Positions 48,001-57,061 of a stretch of DNA of 64,000 nt are shown piece by piece (the first letter of the stretch is position 1; the number at the start of each line of letters is the position of its first letter). Both the position numbers and the translations under genes were made by a program. Under the pieces are notes generated by a model. It saw only the letters and a program-made list of their open reading frames with translations, was not told where the DNA came from and made no database searches. Origin of the DNA: Psychrobacter arenosus (GTDB lineage Bacteria; Pseudomonadota; Gammaproteobacteria; Pseudomonadales; Moraxellaceae); the NCBI RefSeq assembly GCF_904848165.1, contig NZ_LR884459.1, positions 1,550,001 through 1,614,000 of the forward strand, written 5' to 3'.

Positions 48001-49254
48001 GCAAACAGCGAGTCAGCAAGCCAAACAGCGGACGCTACCTTGCAAGCAGAAACCGCGGTACAGCAACAGTCGACAACTGACACTGCAGCTACAGCGCCGG
48101 CACAAGGGCAAGTTGACACCACTGAGTCTACTGCTAAGAGCGAAACCGCTGCAGCTTATGACGCTACGGCCTTGTTTGCCGATCGTTATGTGACGGCGCA
48201 GAAGTTTGGCTTGGCAAGCAACGACCCGCGTGCTGTAAAGGCCAAGCAAGCTAATGGCGCAGCTACTAGCCCATCAGCCACCAAAGTAGCGGCTAGCGAG
48301 CAAAAGTCTTTGCCTATCCGTGGTACCGTGGGTGAGTTTATCCATGCCGCCCTACCTGAGGCTGAGGCTTTACTCAAAGAGCAAGGGGTGATTGCTAGCT
48401 TTATTCAAGCCGTCGCAGCTGCACAAGGGACAGTCGCTACTCCTGCCGCAACGACAGTTTCCAATACTGTGGTCAGCAGTGAGTTCAACTTTAGCAACTA
48501 CGGCTATGCGCCTTTAGACCAGACCTACTTAGGTCGTTTCAATAGTATGACCCAAGCCGTCCGTCAAGTCGCTATTGAGCAGGGCAAGACAGCAGTCAGC
48601 CCTCGTCCCATCACGCGTCGTGCCAGCAATGACCCTCGTGGTCAGCATCCTGAGTATCAAGAAGAATCCCATGGTACGGATTTAGATGCGCATAAAGTAG
48701 TGGCCAGTGCACTCACGAGTGAGCCAAAAACGGCAGAAGTCGAACAAGAGAGTACAGCGCTACTTATCGAAGATGCAGAAGTAAGACAGCATCTAGAAGT
48801 GGCCGCAGAAAAGGAAGCGTCTAGCGATGCTACGCCTGCGCTTGATAGTTCAAGTGCAGCAGCAGAGACTCAAGAGCCTGAAGCAGCGCCTCAAGAAGCT
48901 GAAATGACGGTGACTGAAACCTCGGTAACTGAAACTTCGACTAGCGACAATGACAGCTCAACTCAACAGACAGACGCTTTAGCTACTGAGGAGCAAACTG
49001 CGGAAGAGGAGCAAACTGCGGAAGAGGAGCAGGCTGCCCCGTCTAAGACGACCATCGCTAGCTATAAAAACATGATTGAAAATGTCGCTGAGCAACTGCT
49101 ACCGCAACAAAGCAACATGTTTAATCTAACGACGCCCAAAGTGCCTAAAGCACGCAGTCGTAAGGCGAAAAGTGAGCCCAAAAAATCTACCCAACCTGAG
49201 CAAAAACCTCAGGATACTGTAGAAGAGCCTACTGACTCTAGCAATGAAGAGTAA
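45034..49254 (+). CDS. rne: Ribonuclease E
   Basis: A 1406-aa endoribonuclease and degradosome scaffold. Catalytic half: opening MKRILINSTHNEEIRVALC, S1 domain near residues 36-120, 5' sensor, then the DNase I-like site with Asp299 in VSIDINSA and Asp342 in VIDFIDM. The zinc link is CPRCHGNG (Cys400, Cys403). From about residue 520 on, nearly 900 residues are low-complexity: Ala/Gln/Ser/His-rich, then an Arg/Asn/Asp-rich RNA-binding-like stretch (residues about 790-860 with NTDRNSERSTDRNAERS), then Ala/Thr/Glu-rich. A short conserved-looking tail has MFNLTTPKVPKARSRKAK. Longer than E. coli RNase E (1061 aa). Confidence 0.95.
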   Translation: MKRILINSTHNEEIRVALCKGNHLYDFDLENRTREQKKSNIYKGHVTRVEPSLEAVFVEYGSQRQGFLPIREIANEYLSGNARDENIRKLIKEGDELIVQVEKEERGNKGAALSTYVSLAGRYLVLMPNNPRGGGISRQISGKLREDMKRMLGNLDLPKGMSVIIRTAGIGKTQEDLQHDLNHLLNIWQAIQEQNSKYPSPRLVHQEAGVVTRAVRDYLRDDISEIWIDNENAYIEAAGFIDAVMPKQADKLRKYTDFEPMFARFGIEKQIETAYQREVRLPSGGSIVIDQTEALVSIDINSAKSTKGSDVAETAYHTNLEAADEIARQLRLRDMGGLIVIDFIDMNDNKHQKEVEKRLVDATKYDRARVQFGDISRFGLMEMSRQRLRPSLEESTGYICPRCHGNGMIRDLRSLSLSIMRQIEQIALKERQGEVQAEVPTDIAAFLLNEKRDSLVYLEQDSGTRITILPHAHLESPNFKLHFNRDGFAPSSYERITDMQLQESNELGYDVDWQTADKERPEQQPTRQPRQNNTASSASKATVHANNAQADHRQAQSHQANSHQNNSNQASSAPVSSHNQESRANTGAASAVASQAQAPTAPATPAPHAVAWLANLFAPTPQAKTTDSISSQAAAEAIEAIVNTGAQSLGAQGQIDTRALAAQTASTARREQENAPEVTASNAQQNARANANDGTDEQDEQDRRRRKSSRKGKTNKPRQRRDKRDDTEQSVDSNDNAAATAASDNDNKPVPNRRSSNSRRDSRGSMPRGETLTPQHTDKTNDDAQDTSEHNRGNGRNTDRNSERSTDRNAERSGTRSHERNNDRNQDRGNDSNQQRDANSSRRSDTERRRNDAHKATSPNEVSLQVNEAPVPHKAKEVVHLSLDDSKAPRTQVAATEPNGQAVKSSSHNASRHTVSESLPASETAKQPAPAVDSAPATANKKDPEADTAKQVAPMTSTSEASTAKDNSDKASTPVASTVATTTVKDASSANSESASQTADATLQAETAVQQQSTTDTAATAPAQGQVDTTESTAKSETAAAYDATALFADRYVTAQKFGLASNDPRAVKAKQANGAATSPSATKVAASEQKSLPIRGTVGEFIHAALPEAEALLKEQGVIASFIQAVAAAQGTVATPAATTVSNTVVSSEFNFSNYGYAPLDQTYLGRFNSMTQAVRQVAIEQGKTAVSPRPITRRASNDPRGQHPEYQEESHGTDLDAHKVVASALTSEPKTAEVEQESTALLIEDAEVRQHLEVAAEKEASSDATPALDSSSAAAETQEPEAAPQEAEMTVTETSVTETSTSDNDSSTQQTDALATEEQTAEEEQTAEEEQAAPSKTTIASYKNMIENVAEQLLPQQSNMFNLTTPKVPKARSRKAKSEPKKSTQPEQKPQDTVEEPTDSSNEE
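48988..49037 (+). repeat. rne: 18-bp tandem repeat inside rne
   Basis: Unit GAGGAGCAAACTGCGGAA is present exactly twice (48988 and 49006), followed by a partial, diverged third copy. Encodes repeated EEQTAE in the acidic tail. It keeps frame, so copy changes would only alter tail length. Confidence 0.9.
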
Positions 49255-49310
49255 GTGGCTCTGGCTTAAAGGTTAGCAGCTTGTCGGTTAACTAAGTCAT
49301 AATAGTTATC

Positions 49311-49346
49311 ATTAAAAAAGCCTCATCACTGGATGAGGCTTTTTTT
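49311..49346. terminator. Bidirectional intrinsic terminator
   Basis: AAAAAAGCCTCATC pairs with GATGAGGCTTTTTTT around ACTG. Shared by rne and the convergent DUF808 gene. Confidence 0.9.
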
Positions 49347-49393
49347 ATACGCTGTTCAGCTGACTCTCTGTTATTAATGAGCAGTAAAATATA

Positions 49394-50317
49394 TTAATGA
49401 GCAGCAGAATGATCGCTGCTACGCATCTTACCAATCATAGTAATAATACCCACTAGGACTACCCCCACGACTAGCCCTACTAAAGCATTAAGTAGCATCG
49501 TAGTGAGGCCATCAAACATCCCAGTTAGATGCGCTAAATCCTCAACTTTATGGTGTAAGAAGCTAATCCCATGGACTAAGATGCCGCCACCAACCAAGAA
49601 CATCGCTACCGTCCCCGCGATTGATAAAAATTTCATCAATTTAGGCGCAGCCGCCAATAAAAAGCTGCCTAATTTCTGTTGGAAGTCGCTGTCTTTTTTA
49701 GTGAGGTATAAACCTAAATCATCGATTTTCACAATACCTGCGACTAAACCGTACACACCTACTGTAATCGCTATCGCAATAATAGATAAGACCAAAGTCT
49801 TCTCAAGCAAGGTCGCCCCTGCGGCGGCCCCTAAAGCAATCACGATAATTTCCGCCGATAAAATAAAATCGGTGCGTACAGCGCCTTTAATTTTACTTTT
49901 TTCAAAAGCGACCAAATCTATGGTCTCATCAGCATTAGCACGAATGCGTTCATTTTGTGCTTCATCATGTGGCAGCAGTTGTGGCCAAAACTTATGAATA
50001 ATTTTTTCGGCGCCTTCATAAGATAAAAACAACCCACCGCACATCAACAGCACCGTGACTAAAGGCGGAAATATAGCACTGATTAATAAAGCCGCAGGTA
50101 CTAAGATGAGTTTATTGACAAAAGAGCCTTTGGCCACAGCCCAGACGACAGGCAGTTCACGATCGGCTTTTACCCCCGTGACTTGCTCAGCGTTTAGCGC
50201 GAGATCATCTCCGAGTACCCCAGCCGTCTTTTTGGCGGCAACTTTGGTCATCACGGAGACATCATCCAAAATCACACTGATGTCATCAAGCAATGTTAAT
50301 AAACTGGCCCCTGCCAT
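49394..50317 (-). CDS. DUF808 (YedI-like) inner-membrane protein
   Basis: A 307-aa membrane protein. It begins MAGASLLTLLDDISVILDDV, followed by AAKKTAGVLGDDLALNAEQVTGV, the DUF808 signature; then several membrane helices and paired FDGLTTMLLNALVGLVVGVVLVGII near the end. ATG follows AAAGGAGAATTT. Function unknown in the family. Confidence 0.88.
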   Translation of the reverse strand: MAGASLLTLLDDISVILDDVSVMTKVAAKKTAGVLGDDLALNAEQVTGVKADRELPVVWAVAKGSFVNKLILVPAALLISAIFPPLVTVLLMCGGLFLSYEGAEKIIHKFWPQLLPHDEAQNERIRANADETIDLVAFEKSKIKGAVRTDFILSAEIIVIALGAAAGATLLEKTLVLSIIAIAITVGVYGLVAGIVKIDDLGLYLTKKDSDFQQKLGSFLLAAAPKLMKFLSIAGTVAMFLVGGGILVHGISFLHHKVEDLAHLTGMFDGLTTMLLNALVGLVVGVVLVGIITMIGKMRSSDHSAAH

Positions 50318-50957
50318 AAATTCTCCTTTAATTGAATGGGCATTAGCGTAGCTATAAGCAGTCGTTCAGTAAGGTTACTGGCCAGAACTACGCCATGAAT
50401 TATCGCTAGTCTAGCGTACCCTTGCACAATTAAAATAGCATAACTGTATCTTAGTTGCGGTCTTTATTAACTTTTATGAGCTCTATTTATCCAAGCCAAC
50501 TGTAGGCTAGCACTCTGCTCCAGCTTGCTTGCTACCGCTACAAATCAAGGCGGATATCGTAATAGCTTTATCTTGAAACGTATTAGCTTATTGTAATAAT
50601 TACTTTTAATTTTTCTAATACGACGCAAACTTGAGCATCCCATCTTCGTTTGCACAGACTAATAGCTGCCTTTGTTAACGCTCAGTCATATCCAGTCTAA
50701 ATAGTTATAACTACCCCAGAGAATTTTGAGTCGCGGCCACACATAATTGAGTGCAGGCTAGCGCAAATACCTGTAGGATATGAGTGTTACGAGTCAAACT
50801 ATGCTACCATAATTGACGGATTCACTAGGCTAAGTTAAGGGCGTATGACGCCTACCCTACCGAGCCAACTAGTGATAGCGTATTACCATTTTATCTCTTC
50901 GCAAGCCTTGATTCTAACTGGGCTCAGGTTGCGGATGAGAGCCAAAGGATACTGTAT
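50318..50957. other. Gene-free divergent region
   Basis: 640 bases of AT-rich DNA between the DUF808 gene and dsbC. Promoters for both should lie here. I see no gene or strong structure. Confidence 0.5.
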
Positions 50958-51800
50958 ATGATGTTGTTATCTCCGTTCGCTAATAGAACCAAGCGTTTGT
51001 CATTATTAAGCCTAGCTGTTATGACGATGTTAAGCGTGGGCTGTTCTAATAATACGCAAGATACGACGGCAAAAAAATCTGAGATTGTCACTAAAGCCCC
51101 TACTAATACCGCTGCCAATAAAACTCCGGTGGCAAAAGAGAGCGATGCTAGTATTGTTAAGGCACTACAAGCCAACTTAAAAGCTTCGGGCATCAATGAA
51201 ACCATTACCTCTGCGGTACCGACTGATATGCCGGGCATCTACTGGGTAAGTGCTGAAGGTTTGCCTTCCTTCTTTACTGATACCGAAGGCCGCCATATTA
51301 TTCAAGGTCAAATCGTCCAAGTGGGCTCGGGTACTCCGGTAGATATCAGCGCCGCGTTATTGGCTAGCGGTGCTAAAGATAAGCTGGCAGCCGTTGACAA
51401 AAAAGATATGATTATTTACCCGGCTAAAGGGGAAACCAAAGCGGTGGTGTATGCGTTTACCGATGCCGACTGCCCTTACTGCCATAAACTGCATGAAGAA
51501 ATCGACCAGATTAATGCTTCAGGTATCGAAGTGCGTTATTTAGCTTGGCCTAGAAGTGAGCCATCTATCCCAAAATCAGAAGCCATTTGGTGTAGTAAAG
51601 ATCGCAATACCGCTATGGACAAAGCCATGACAGGCAGCGATATCACAGCAGCCAATTGCCAAAGCCCAGTGCGTGAGCAGATTGAGTTGGGGATGAGCCT
51701 AGGGGTAAACGGCACGCCGGCTATCTATACGGAAGACGGTCGCCAAATTGGGGGCTATTTACCTCCTGAGCAAATTGCTCAAGCTGTGGGCATCTCGTAA
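50958..51800 (+). CDS. dsbC: Thiol:disulfide interchange protein, DsbC-like
   Basis: A 280-aa periplasmic disulfide isomerase. The N-terminus has a lipobox-like MLSVGC, so it may be lipid-anchored, which is unusual for DsbC. A dimerisation domain (VSAEGLPSFFTDTEGRHIIQG) is followed by the thioredoxin fold with active site CPYC at residues 172-175 and the cis-Pro in NGTPAIY. ATG follows AAAGGATACTGTAT. hom lies downstream as in Pseudomonas. Confidence 0.9.
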   Translation: MMLLSPFANRTKRLSLLSLAVMTMLSVGCSNNTQDTTAKKSEIVTKAPTNTAANKTPVAKESDASIVKALQANLKASGINETITSAVPTDMPGIYWVSAEGLPSFFTDTEGRHIIQGQIVQVGSGTPVDISAALLASGAKDKLAAVDKKDMIIYPAKGETKAVVYAFTDADCPYCHKLHEEIDQINASGIEVRYLAWPRSEPSIPKSEAIWCSKDRNTAMDKAMTGSDITAANCQSPVREQIELGMSLGVNGTPAIYTEDGRQIGGYLPPEQIAQAVGIS

Positions 51801-52008
51801 CAATGGCTATTGCCTGTTGCGAACTACTTTACGAACCACGACTGTCTGAAGTCTTAGCGTTTTAAACCAAGCTGCAGTTATTAGCGCTTGGTCAATGGCA
51901 GCTTAATTAATGGCAGCGTAGTTAATTATAGTTTTACTTAGACCTCAGGCAGTCTGCTCCTGCATTAATTTATACCTTTGTTTTATTCCATTATTTTTTG
52001 AGGATACT

Positions 52009-53340
52009 GTGAGCAATTCTATCAATCTAGCGGTACTTGGTCTTGGCACTGTCGGCACGGGTGTCGTCAGCCTTATCAATGATAACTTAGCGGAGCTGAA
52101 ACGCCGCAGTGGTTATGACATTCGTATTACCCATGTGGGTACCCGTCGCCAACGCGATGATATTGACCCCAGTATTCAGCAAAGTGATGATTTAATGAGC
52201 ATTGCTGCCAGTGCAGATGTCGATATCGTTATTGAGGTTATTGGCGGTACTACGGTCGCTAAAGAGCTGATTTTGCACGCTATCAAAAACGGCAAGCATG
52301 TGGTTACGGCCAATAAAGCGTTGTTAGCCGAACATGGCAATGAAATTTTTGCTCTGGCAGAAGCTAATAACGTCCATGTCGCCTATGAAGCAGCGGTAGC
52401 GGGTGGTATCCCCATCATCAAAGTGATGCGTGAAGCACTAGCGGCGAATAAAGTCGAATGGCTTGCAGGTATTATTAATGGTACCGGCAACTTCATCATG
52501 TCAGAGATGCGCGATAAAGGCCGTCCTTTCGCCGATGTGTTAGCAGAAGCTCAAGCGCTAGGCTATGCTGAAGCCGATCCCACCTTCGACGTTGAAGGCA
52601 TCGACGCTGCCCATAAGCTTGCCCTACTCGCCTCAATTGCCTTTGGTATCCCGCTACAGTTTGATAAGGTTTATTGTGAAGGTATCACAGGTATCACGCT
52701 ACAAGATGTGGATTATGCTGAAGAGCTAGGCTATCGTATTAAGCACCTTGGTTTTGCAGTACGCCGCCATCAAGATGCAGACGATGCCAATAGTGCCTCA
52801 GGTATTGAGCTGCGCGTTCATCCTACTTTGATTCCACAAGAGGCTTTATTGGCCAATGTGAATGGCGTCAAAAACGCAGTATTGGTGAACTCCCATCCGC
52901 TAGGTCAAACCCTTTATTATGGGGATGGCGCTGGGGCTGGCGCGACCGCTTCTGCTGTGATGGCAGACGTTATGGATTTAGTGCGGGTGCTTAGTGCCAA
53001 TGGTCATGGTCATCATGTGCCACATTTAGCTTTTGTACCGGCAGCGCTCTCTGATACCCCGGTTTTGGCAGCTGAGCAAATGGTCACCGGCTATTATTTA
53101 CGCCTGCATGCCTTAGATACCCCAGGTGTATTGGCAGATATTACCCGTATCCTCAGCGATGCCGGTATTAATATCGACGCTATCTTGCAAAAACCAGCGC
53201 ATAAAGTCGGCCAGGTCCCAGTCATTATCTTGACCCTACCTGTGGTCGAAAGCCAAATGAATTTAGCTATCGAAAAAATAGAGCAGCTAACTGCCATTAC
53301 CGATAAGGTAGTGCGCATTCGTCTGGATGAGCTGGCATAA
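52009..53340 (+). CDS. hom: Homoserine dehydrogenase
   Basis: A 443-aa enzyme that reduces aspartate semialdehyde to homoserine on the way to threonine and methionine. NAD(P) site GLGTVGTGVV, catalytic region NGTGNFIMSEM with AEADPTFDVEGIDAAHKLA, and a C-terminal ACT domain (DTPGVLADITRILSDAGINIDAILQKP) for feedback control. The start is GTG at 52009 after GAGGATACT. thrC does not follow here, unlike in Pseudomonas. Confidence 0.93.
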   Translation: MSNSINLAVLGLGTVGTGVVSLINDNLAELKRRSGYDIRITHVGTRRQRDDIDPSIQQSDDLMSIAASADVDIVIEVIGGTTVAKELILHAIKNGKHVVTANKALLAEHGNEIFALAEANNVHVAYEAAVAGGIPIIKVMREALAANKVEWLAGIINGTGNFIMSEMRDKGRPFADVLAEAQALGYAEADPTFDVEGIDAAHKLALLASIAFGIPLQFDKVYCEGITGITLQDVDYAEELGYRIKHLGFAVRRHQDADDANSASGIELRVHPTLIPQEALLANVNGVKNAVLVNSHPLGQTLYYGDGAGAGATASAVMADVMDLVRVLSANGHGHHVPHLAFVPAALSDTPVLAAEQMVTGYYLRLHALDTPGVLADITRILSDAGINIDAILQKPAHKVGQVPVIILTLPVVESQMNLAIEKIEQLTAITDKVVRIRLDELA

Positions 53341-53351
53341 AGCAATAAGGT

Positions 53352-53420
53352 TACGTTTATTGACTCAGTTTGGCTAAGGTGAGGTTCAGCGCTTAGCCCT
53401 AGTCAGTAAACGTATTTTAT
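53352..53420 (+). terminator. hom: Long two-tier hairpin terminator after hom
   Basis: TACGTTTATTGACT (53352-53365) pairs with AGTCAGTAAACGTA (53401-53414) at 13 of 14 positions plus one G-T pair. Inside it GGCTAAG (53372-53378) pairs with CTTAGCC (53392-53398). A T-rich run follows. Unusually long for a simple terminator. Confidence 0.8.
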
Positions 53421-53532
53421 TTATTGCAACCAACTATTTAGACCCAATATCTATAGTGTTTCGCACTGTTATTGTTTAAAGCTATCGTTTAGCTTTTTCT
53501 CTTGTTATAACCCACATAAAAAGGACTTCACT

Positions 53533-54714
<1,182 letters not shown>

Positions 54715-54787
54715 CTCTTAGTTTAGTGCTTAGTTGAGTTCTTAGCTTAGCCCTAACGTCTTCTGTTAGTTGATATCTAGTTGCTAA

Positions 54788-54819
54788 ATAAAAAACGCTC
54801 GTTATCGGGCGTTTTTTTA
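54788..54819 (+). terminator. Thiolase terminator, split by the island (left copy)
   Basis: AAAAAACGCTC pairs with GGGCGTTTTTT around GTTATC, with one G-T pair, and is followed by T. Its right arm is part of attL. Confidence 0.9.
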
Positions 54820-54820
54820 T
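54800..54820 (+). repeat. attL core (21-bp direct repeat, left copy)
   Basis: Exact copy of the sequence at 63643-63663; its last 20 bases read GTTATCGGGCGTTTTTTTAT. It comprises the loop, right arm and T-run of the thiolase terminator. Confidence 0.92.
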
Positions 54821-54870
54821 TGCCTGTATGCTATACACTGTAAGGTTTTTATTGCTAAAACAATGATTTT

Positions 54871-54889
54871 GGTAGCCGATACGGTAGCC
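54871..54889 (+). promoter_or_regulatory. Putative integrase arm-site pair, left
   Basis: GGTAGCC at 54871-54877 and 54883-54889, spaced 12 bases start to start, 51 bases inside the left core. The same pair with the same spacing and orientation lies inside the right end (63503-63521). Confidence 0.65.
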
Positions 54890-55295
54890 ACTAGCTCTAA
54901 TTTTTGCCCTATTGATAGCCATTTTTATTTTGTAACCAACTGCCATTTAGAGAATTAACCCCATGCAATGCCAATAATGGCGGTCCTACTCCTAGCTTAT
55001 GTAAAACCTTATGGTAACCTTAGGTAATTGCTATCGGTGGCACTGGCTCAAGACTTCAACATTCTTCAACATCGGTAAAAGTAGTATTTTCTAGTATTGA
55101 GATAGGCTCAAGGGTTCAGGTTTTTTCAGGTTCTAATATGAAGTAATGCTAGTGCTATCTCATGCGCTCATACTGCTGAATAAACCTTGGTTGTACCATA
55201 ACAATTGATAACAGGGTGCTGACTGATAGCTATGCTCTACGATGTGCAAAAAGTCTTTTTATAGCAGTCCGAAAAACTCTCTTTTATAGCCTTGC
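54890..55295. other. Left-end noncoding DNA of the island
   Basis: No gene. It contains paired short repeats, TTCAACAT twice near 55055-55072 and TTCAGG twice near 55115-55130, and one copy of the 9-mer AGGTTCTAA (55128-55136). The stretch also holds a CTGACTGATAGCTATGCTC element that recurs, diverged, at 56648. Confidence 0.5.
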
Positions 55296-55805
55296 TCAAT
55301 CCCTTTTTATTCTCTTAATATCAGTAATGGCATCAAATCTACTTAAGCAACTCATGTAATAATCTTCTATCTCGTGATACTCCATAAATAACTTCTTAAA
55401 AGTTTTTCGGTGCATACCTTTGGGCTTGCTGTAGGGGTTATTGTGCCAGTCCAAACGGTTTCTAATACGCTCCATACGGTTATCAGGTCGCTGGTAGGTG
55501 TGTTGGTGCTGGCTGTGATAGTTCAAGCCTAAACAGTGCCTACAAACATATAGACCAGCTTTATATAGCACGCCTACACGCTTATGACAGTTTGGGCATG
55601 ACCACCAATAGCGGCAATTACCATAATTACAAGGTGTAGTGGTGACAGCTATATCATATTGATAGTGCTCACCCCTATGAGTGTAGTTAAGATTGAAGGT
55701 AGGTGTTTGACCAGCTTTGCTTATGCGTCTTAGGTCATTTCTATAGGCATTGATGGATAGTTTCGGGTAACGGTCTAAGTAATCGGCTGTAGCAGATTTT
55801 GGCAT
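55296..55805 (-). CDS. Zinc-ribbon protein of unknown function
   Basis: A 169-aa basic protein. A two-part zinc knuckle is clear in the middle: CPNCHKRVGVLY, then VCRHCLGLNYHSQ, with Cys pairs about 21 residues apart. Another Cys pair (CNYGNC) lies just before. The C-terminus is rich in Lys/Arg/Tyr. The Cys-x-x-Cys pattern with LGLNYHSQ is seen in hypothetical proteins of mobile elements, but I know no function. It is the last gene at the left end, separated from the rest by 1.2 kb of noncoding DNA. Nucleic-acid binding is the natural guess. Confidence 0.65.
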   Translation of the reverse strand: MPKSATADYLDRYPKLSINAYRNDLRRISKAGQTPTFNLNYTHRGEHYQYDIAVTTTPCNYGNCRYWWSCPNCHKRVGVLYKAGLYVCRHCLGLNYHSQHQHTYQRPDNRMERIRNRLDWHNNPYSKPKGMHRKTFKKLFMEYHEIEDYYMSCLSRFDAITDIKRIKRD

Positions 55806-56833
55806 AGGTTGTCTAAATCATTAGTGAAGTTTGCCTAACTCTATCATAGCTTACTTATTTGATGCTCCTTTAGACCTTAATTATTACTTTCAGTGTTGGG
55901 TTTTGGAGGGTTGTGAATAACAAGTTTTAACAAGTCGGTGCCTGCATTAATCGGTTTTGAATGTTAGGTTTTGTTAGGTTCTAACCTTGGGGTAATCTTG
56001 GGGTTCGTCATCATGACGAGGGTGTGAAGTTCTTAACCCCCAGCTTTGGGGAGTGGATCAGGTGCCAGTCGCTAATAATGATTTGAAGGTGAAGTTTTGT
56101 GAGGTTCTAACGTGTCCGAAAACTAGCCGTAATCTTGCCGTTATTCTTATCCTTTGATGTGCGATAGGCCCAAAATAGGACTTATCTATAACCCGTTACG
56201 GCCCTCCTATAATTTAGCCCTAAAATCACCTTATAACCCATGCCTAGCAATCGTTTGCGGCTCATTCGCTTTTTGGTAGTTCGTATCGGAATAGTTAACT
56301 TAAACCACGTTTGATACGGGCAAAAATGCTCACATCAATTTAGGTTTACAGCTCCATGCTGATTTGTCGTTAAAACTGCCCTATAGCCCATGACTAGCTA
56401 ACGGTTGCACTCCGTTGGAGTTTTGGCTATCCGTCAACACTGGTAAACCTAAATCATGCTTAATACCCCCAGCTTTGGGGTTATCTATTTTACTTTGACG
56501 GCCCTATGATTTTTTAGTGAGTCTATAACGCTGTAGGCTAGTAATAGTAATGCTTTGAACTAACGCTTACCCCGTTGGGGGCTGGTGATCGGTATAGGAG
56601 GGTAAAGGTAACTATGCTTTTAAACCTTAGCATTTATTAACATGCTGCTGACTTATAGCCATGCTCCTAGCGTGTCCGAAAACTTAAGCCAGTGATTAAA
56701 ACCTCAGGGTTTCCTCAGGTTCTAACCTTAACTTTAATAAACTTATCAGCAGACAATAAAAAAAGGCCATGCTAAAAACATAACCCTTTAGGGACTCTAA
56801 TTATTATCTATGTAGGTGAGGGCTAAGAAAACC
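55806..56833. other. Repeat-rich structured noncoding region of the island
   Basis: No frame of 60 codons. Repeats: AGGTTCTAA at 55976, 56102 and 56717 (and at 55128); CGTGTCCGAAAACT at 56111-56124 and 56671-56684; the hairpin CCCCCAGCTTTGGGG at 56037-56051 and 56466-56480; CGGCCCT followed by an AT-rich stretch at 56199 and 56499. A 12-bp inverted repeat spans 56338-56454. The zinc-ribbon gene's promoter should be here; replication functions or a structured RNA are possible. Confidence 0.6.
56338..56454. repeat. 12-bp inverted repeat enclosing a possible pseudoknot
   Basis: ATTTAGGTTTAC (56338-56349) and GTAAACCTAAAT (56443-56454) are perfect reverse complements. Within the loop, AAAACT and ATAGCC come first and AGTTTT and GGCTAT come later, so the two inner pairings cross. 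An additional AACGG/CCGTT hairpin lies between them. Confidence 0.5.
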
Positions 56834-57054
56834 TGCTTAAACTGCTTAAACTGGCTCTAGGCCATATATAGCAAGGCTCTAACATGGTAATGCCGTTTGC
56901 TTAAGTCTGCTTAAGTTGCTTAAGTTGCTTAAGTTGCTTAAGTTGGGCAGTAATGGGCATGAGTTTAAGCAAGTTAAGCAAGTGTTAAGCAAGGCTCGTC
57001 TTAATAAAAAACCCCAGTCCGTAAGGGATAGGGGCTATTTAAGCAATTTAAGCA
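56834..57054. repeat. Iteron array, two opposed orientations
   Basis: TGCTTAA units on the plus strand start at 56834, 56843, 56898, 56908, 56917, 56926 and 56935 (9-10 base spacing within each group). Their reverse complement TTAAGCA starts at 56965, 56974, 56985, 57039 and 57048. So seven direct and five inverted copies lie within 221 bases just downstream of the DUF3987 gene. The pattern is typical of replication-initiator binding sites. Confidence 0.8.
57004..57037 (-). terminator. Intrinsic terminator of the island's replication operon
   Basis: On the minus strand GCCCCTATCCC pairs with GGACTGGGGT around TTAC, followed by TTTTTT. It sits between two groups of iterons, 25 bases past the DUF3987 stop. 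Confidence 0.85.
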
Positions 57055-57061
57055 AGTTTTG

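Noticed and set aside
56834..57054. CRISPR array
   Set aside because: Units are 7-9 bp with no spacer architecture and occur in both orientations; no cas genes.
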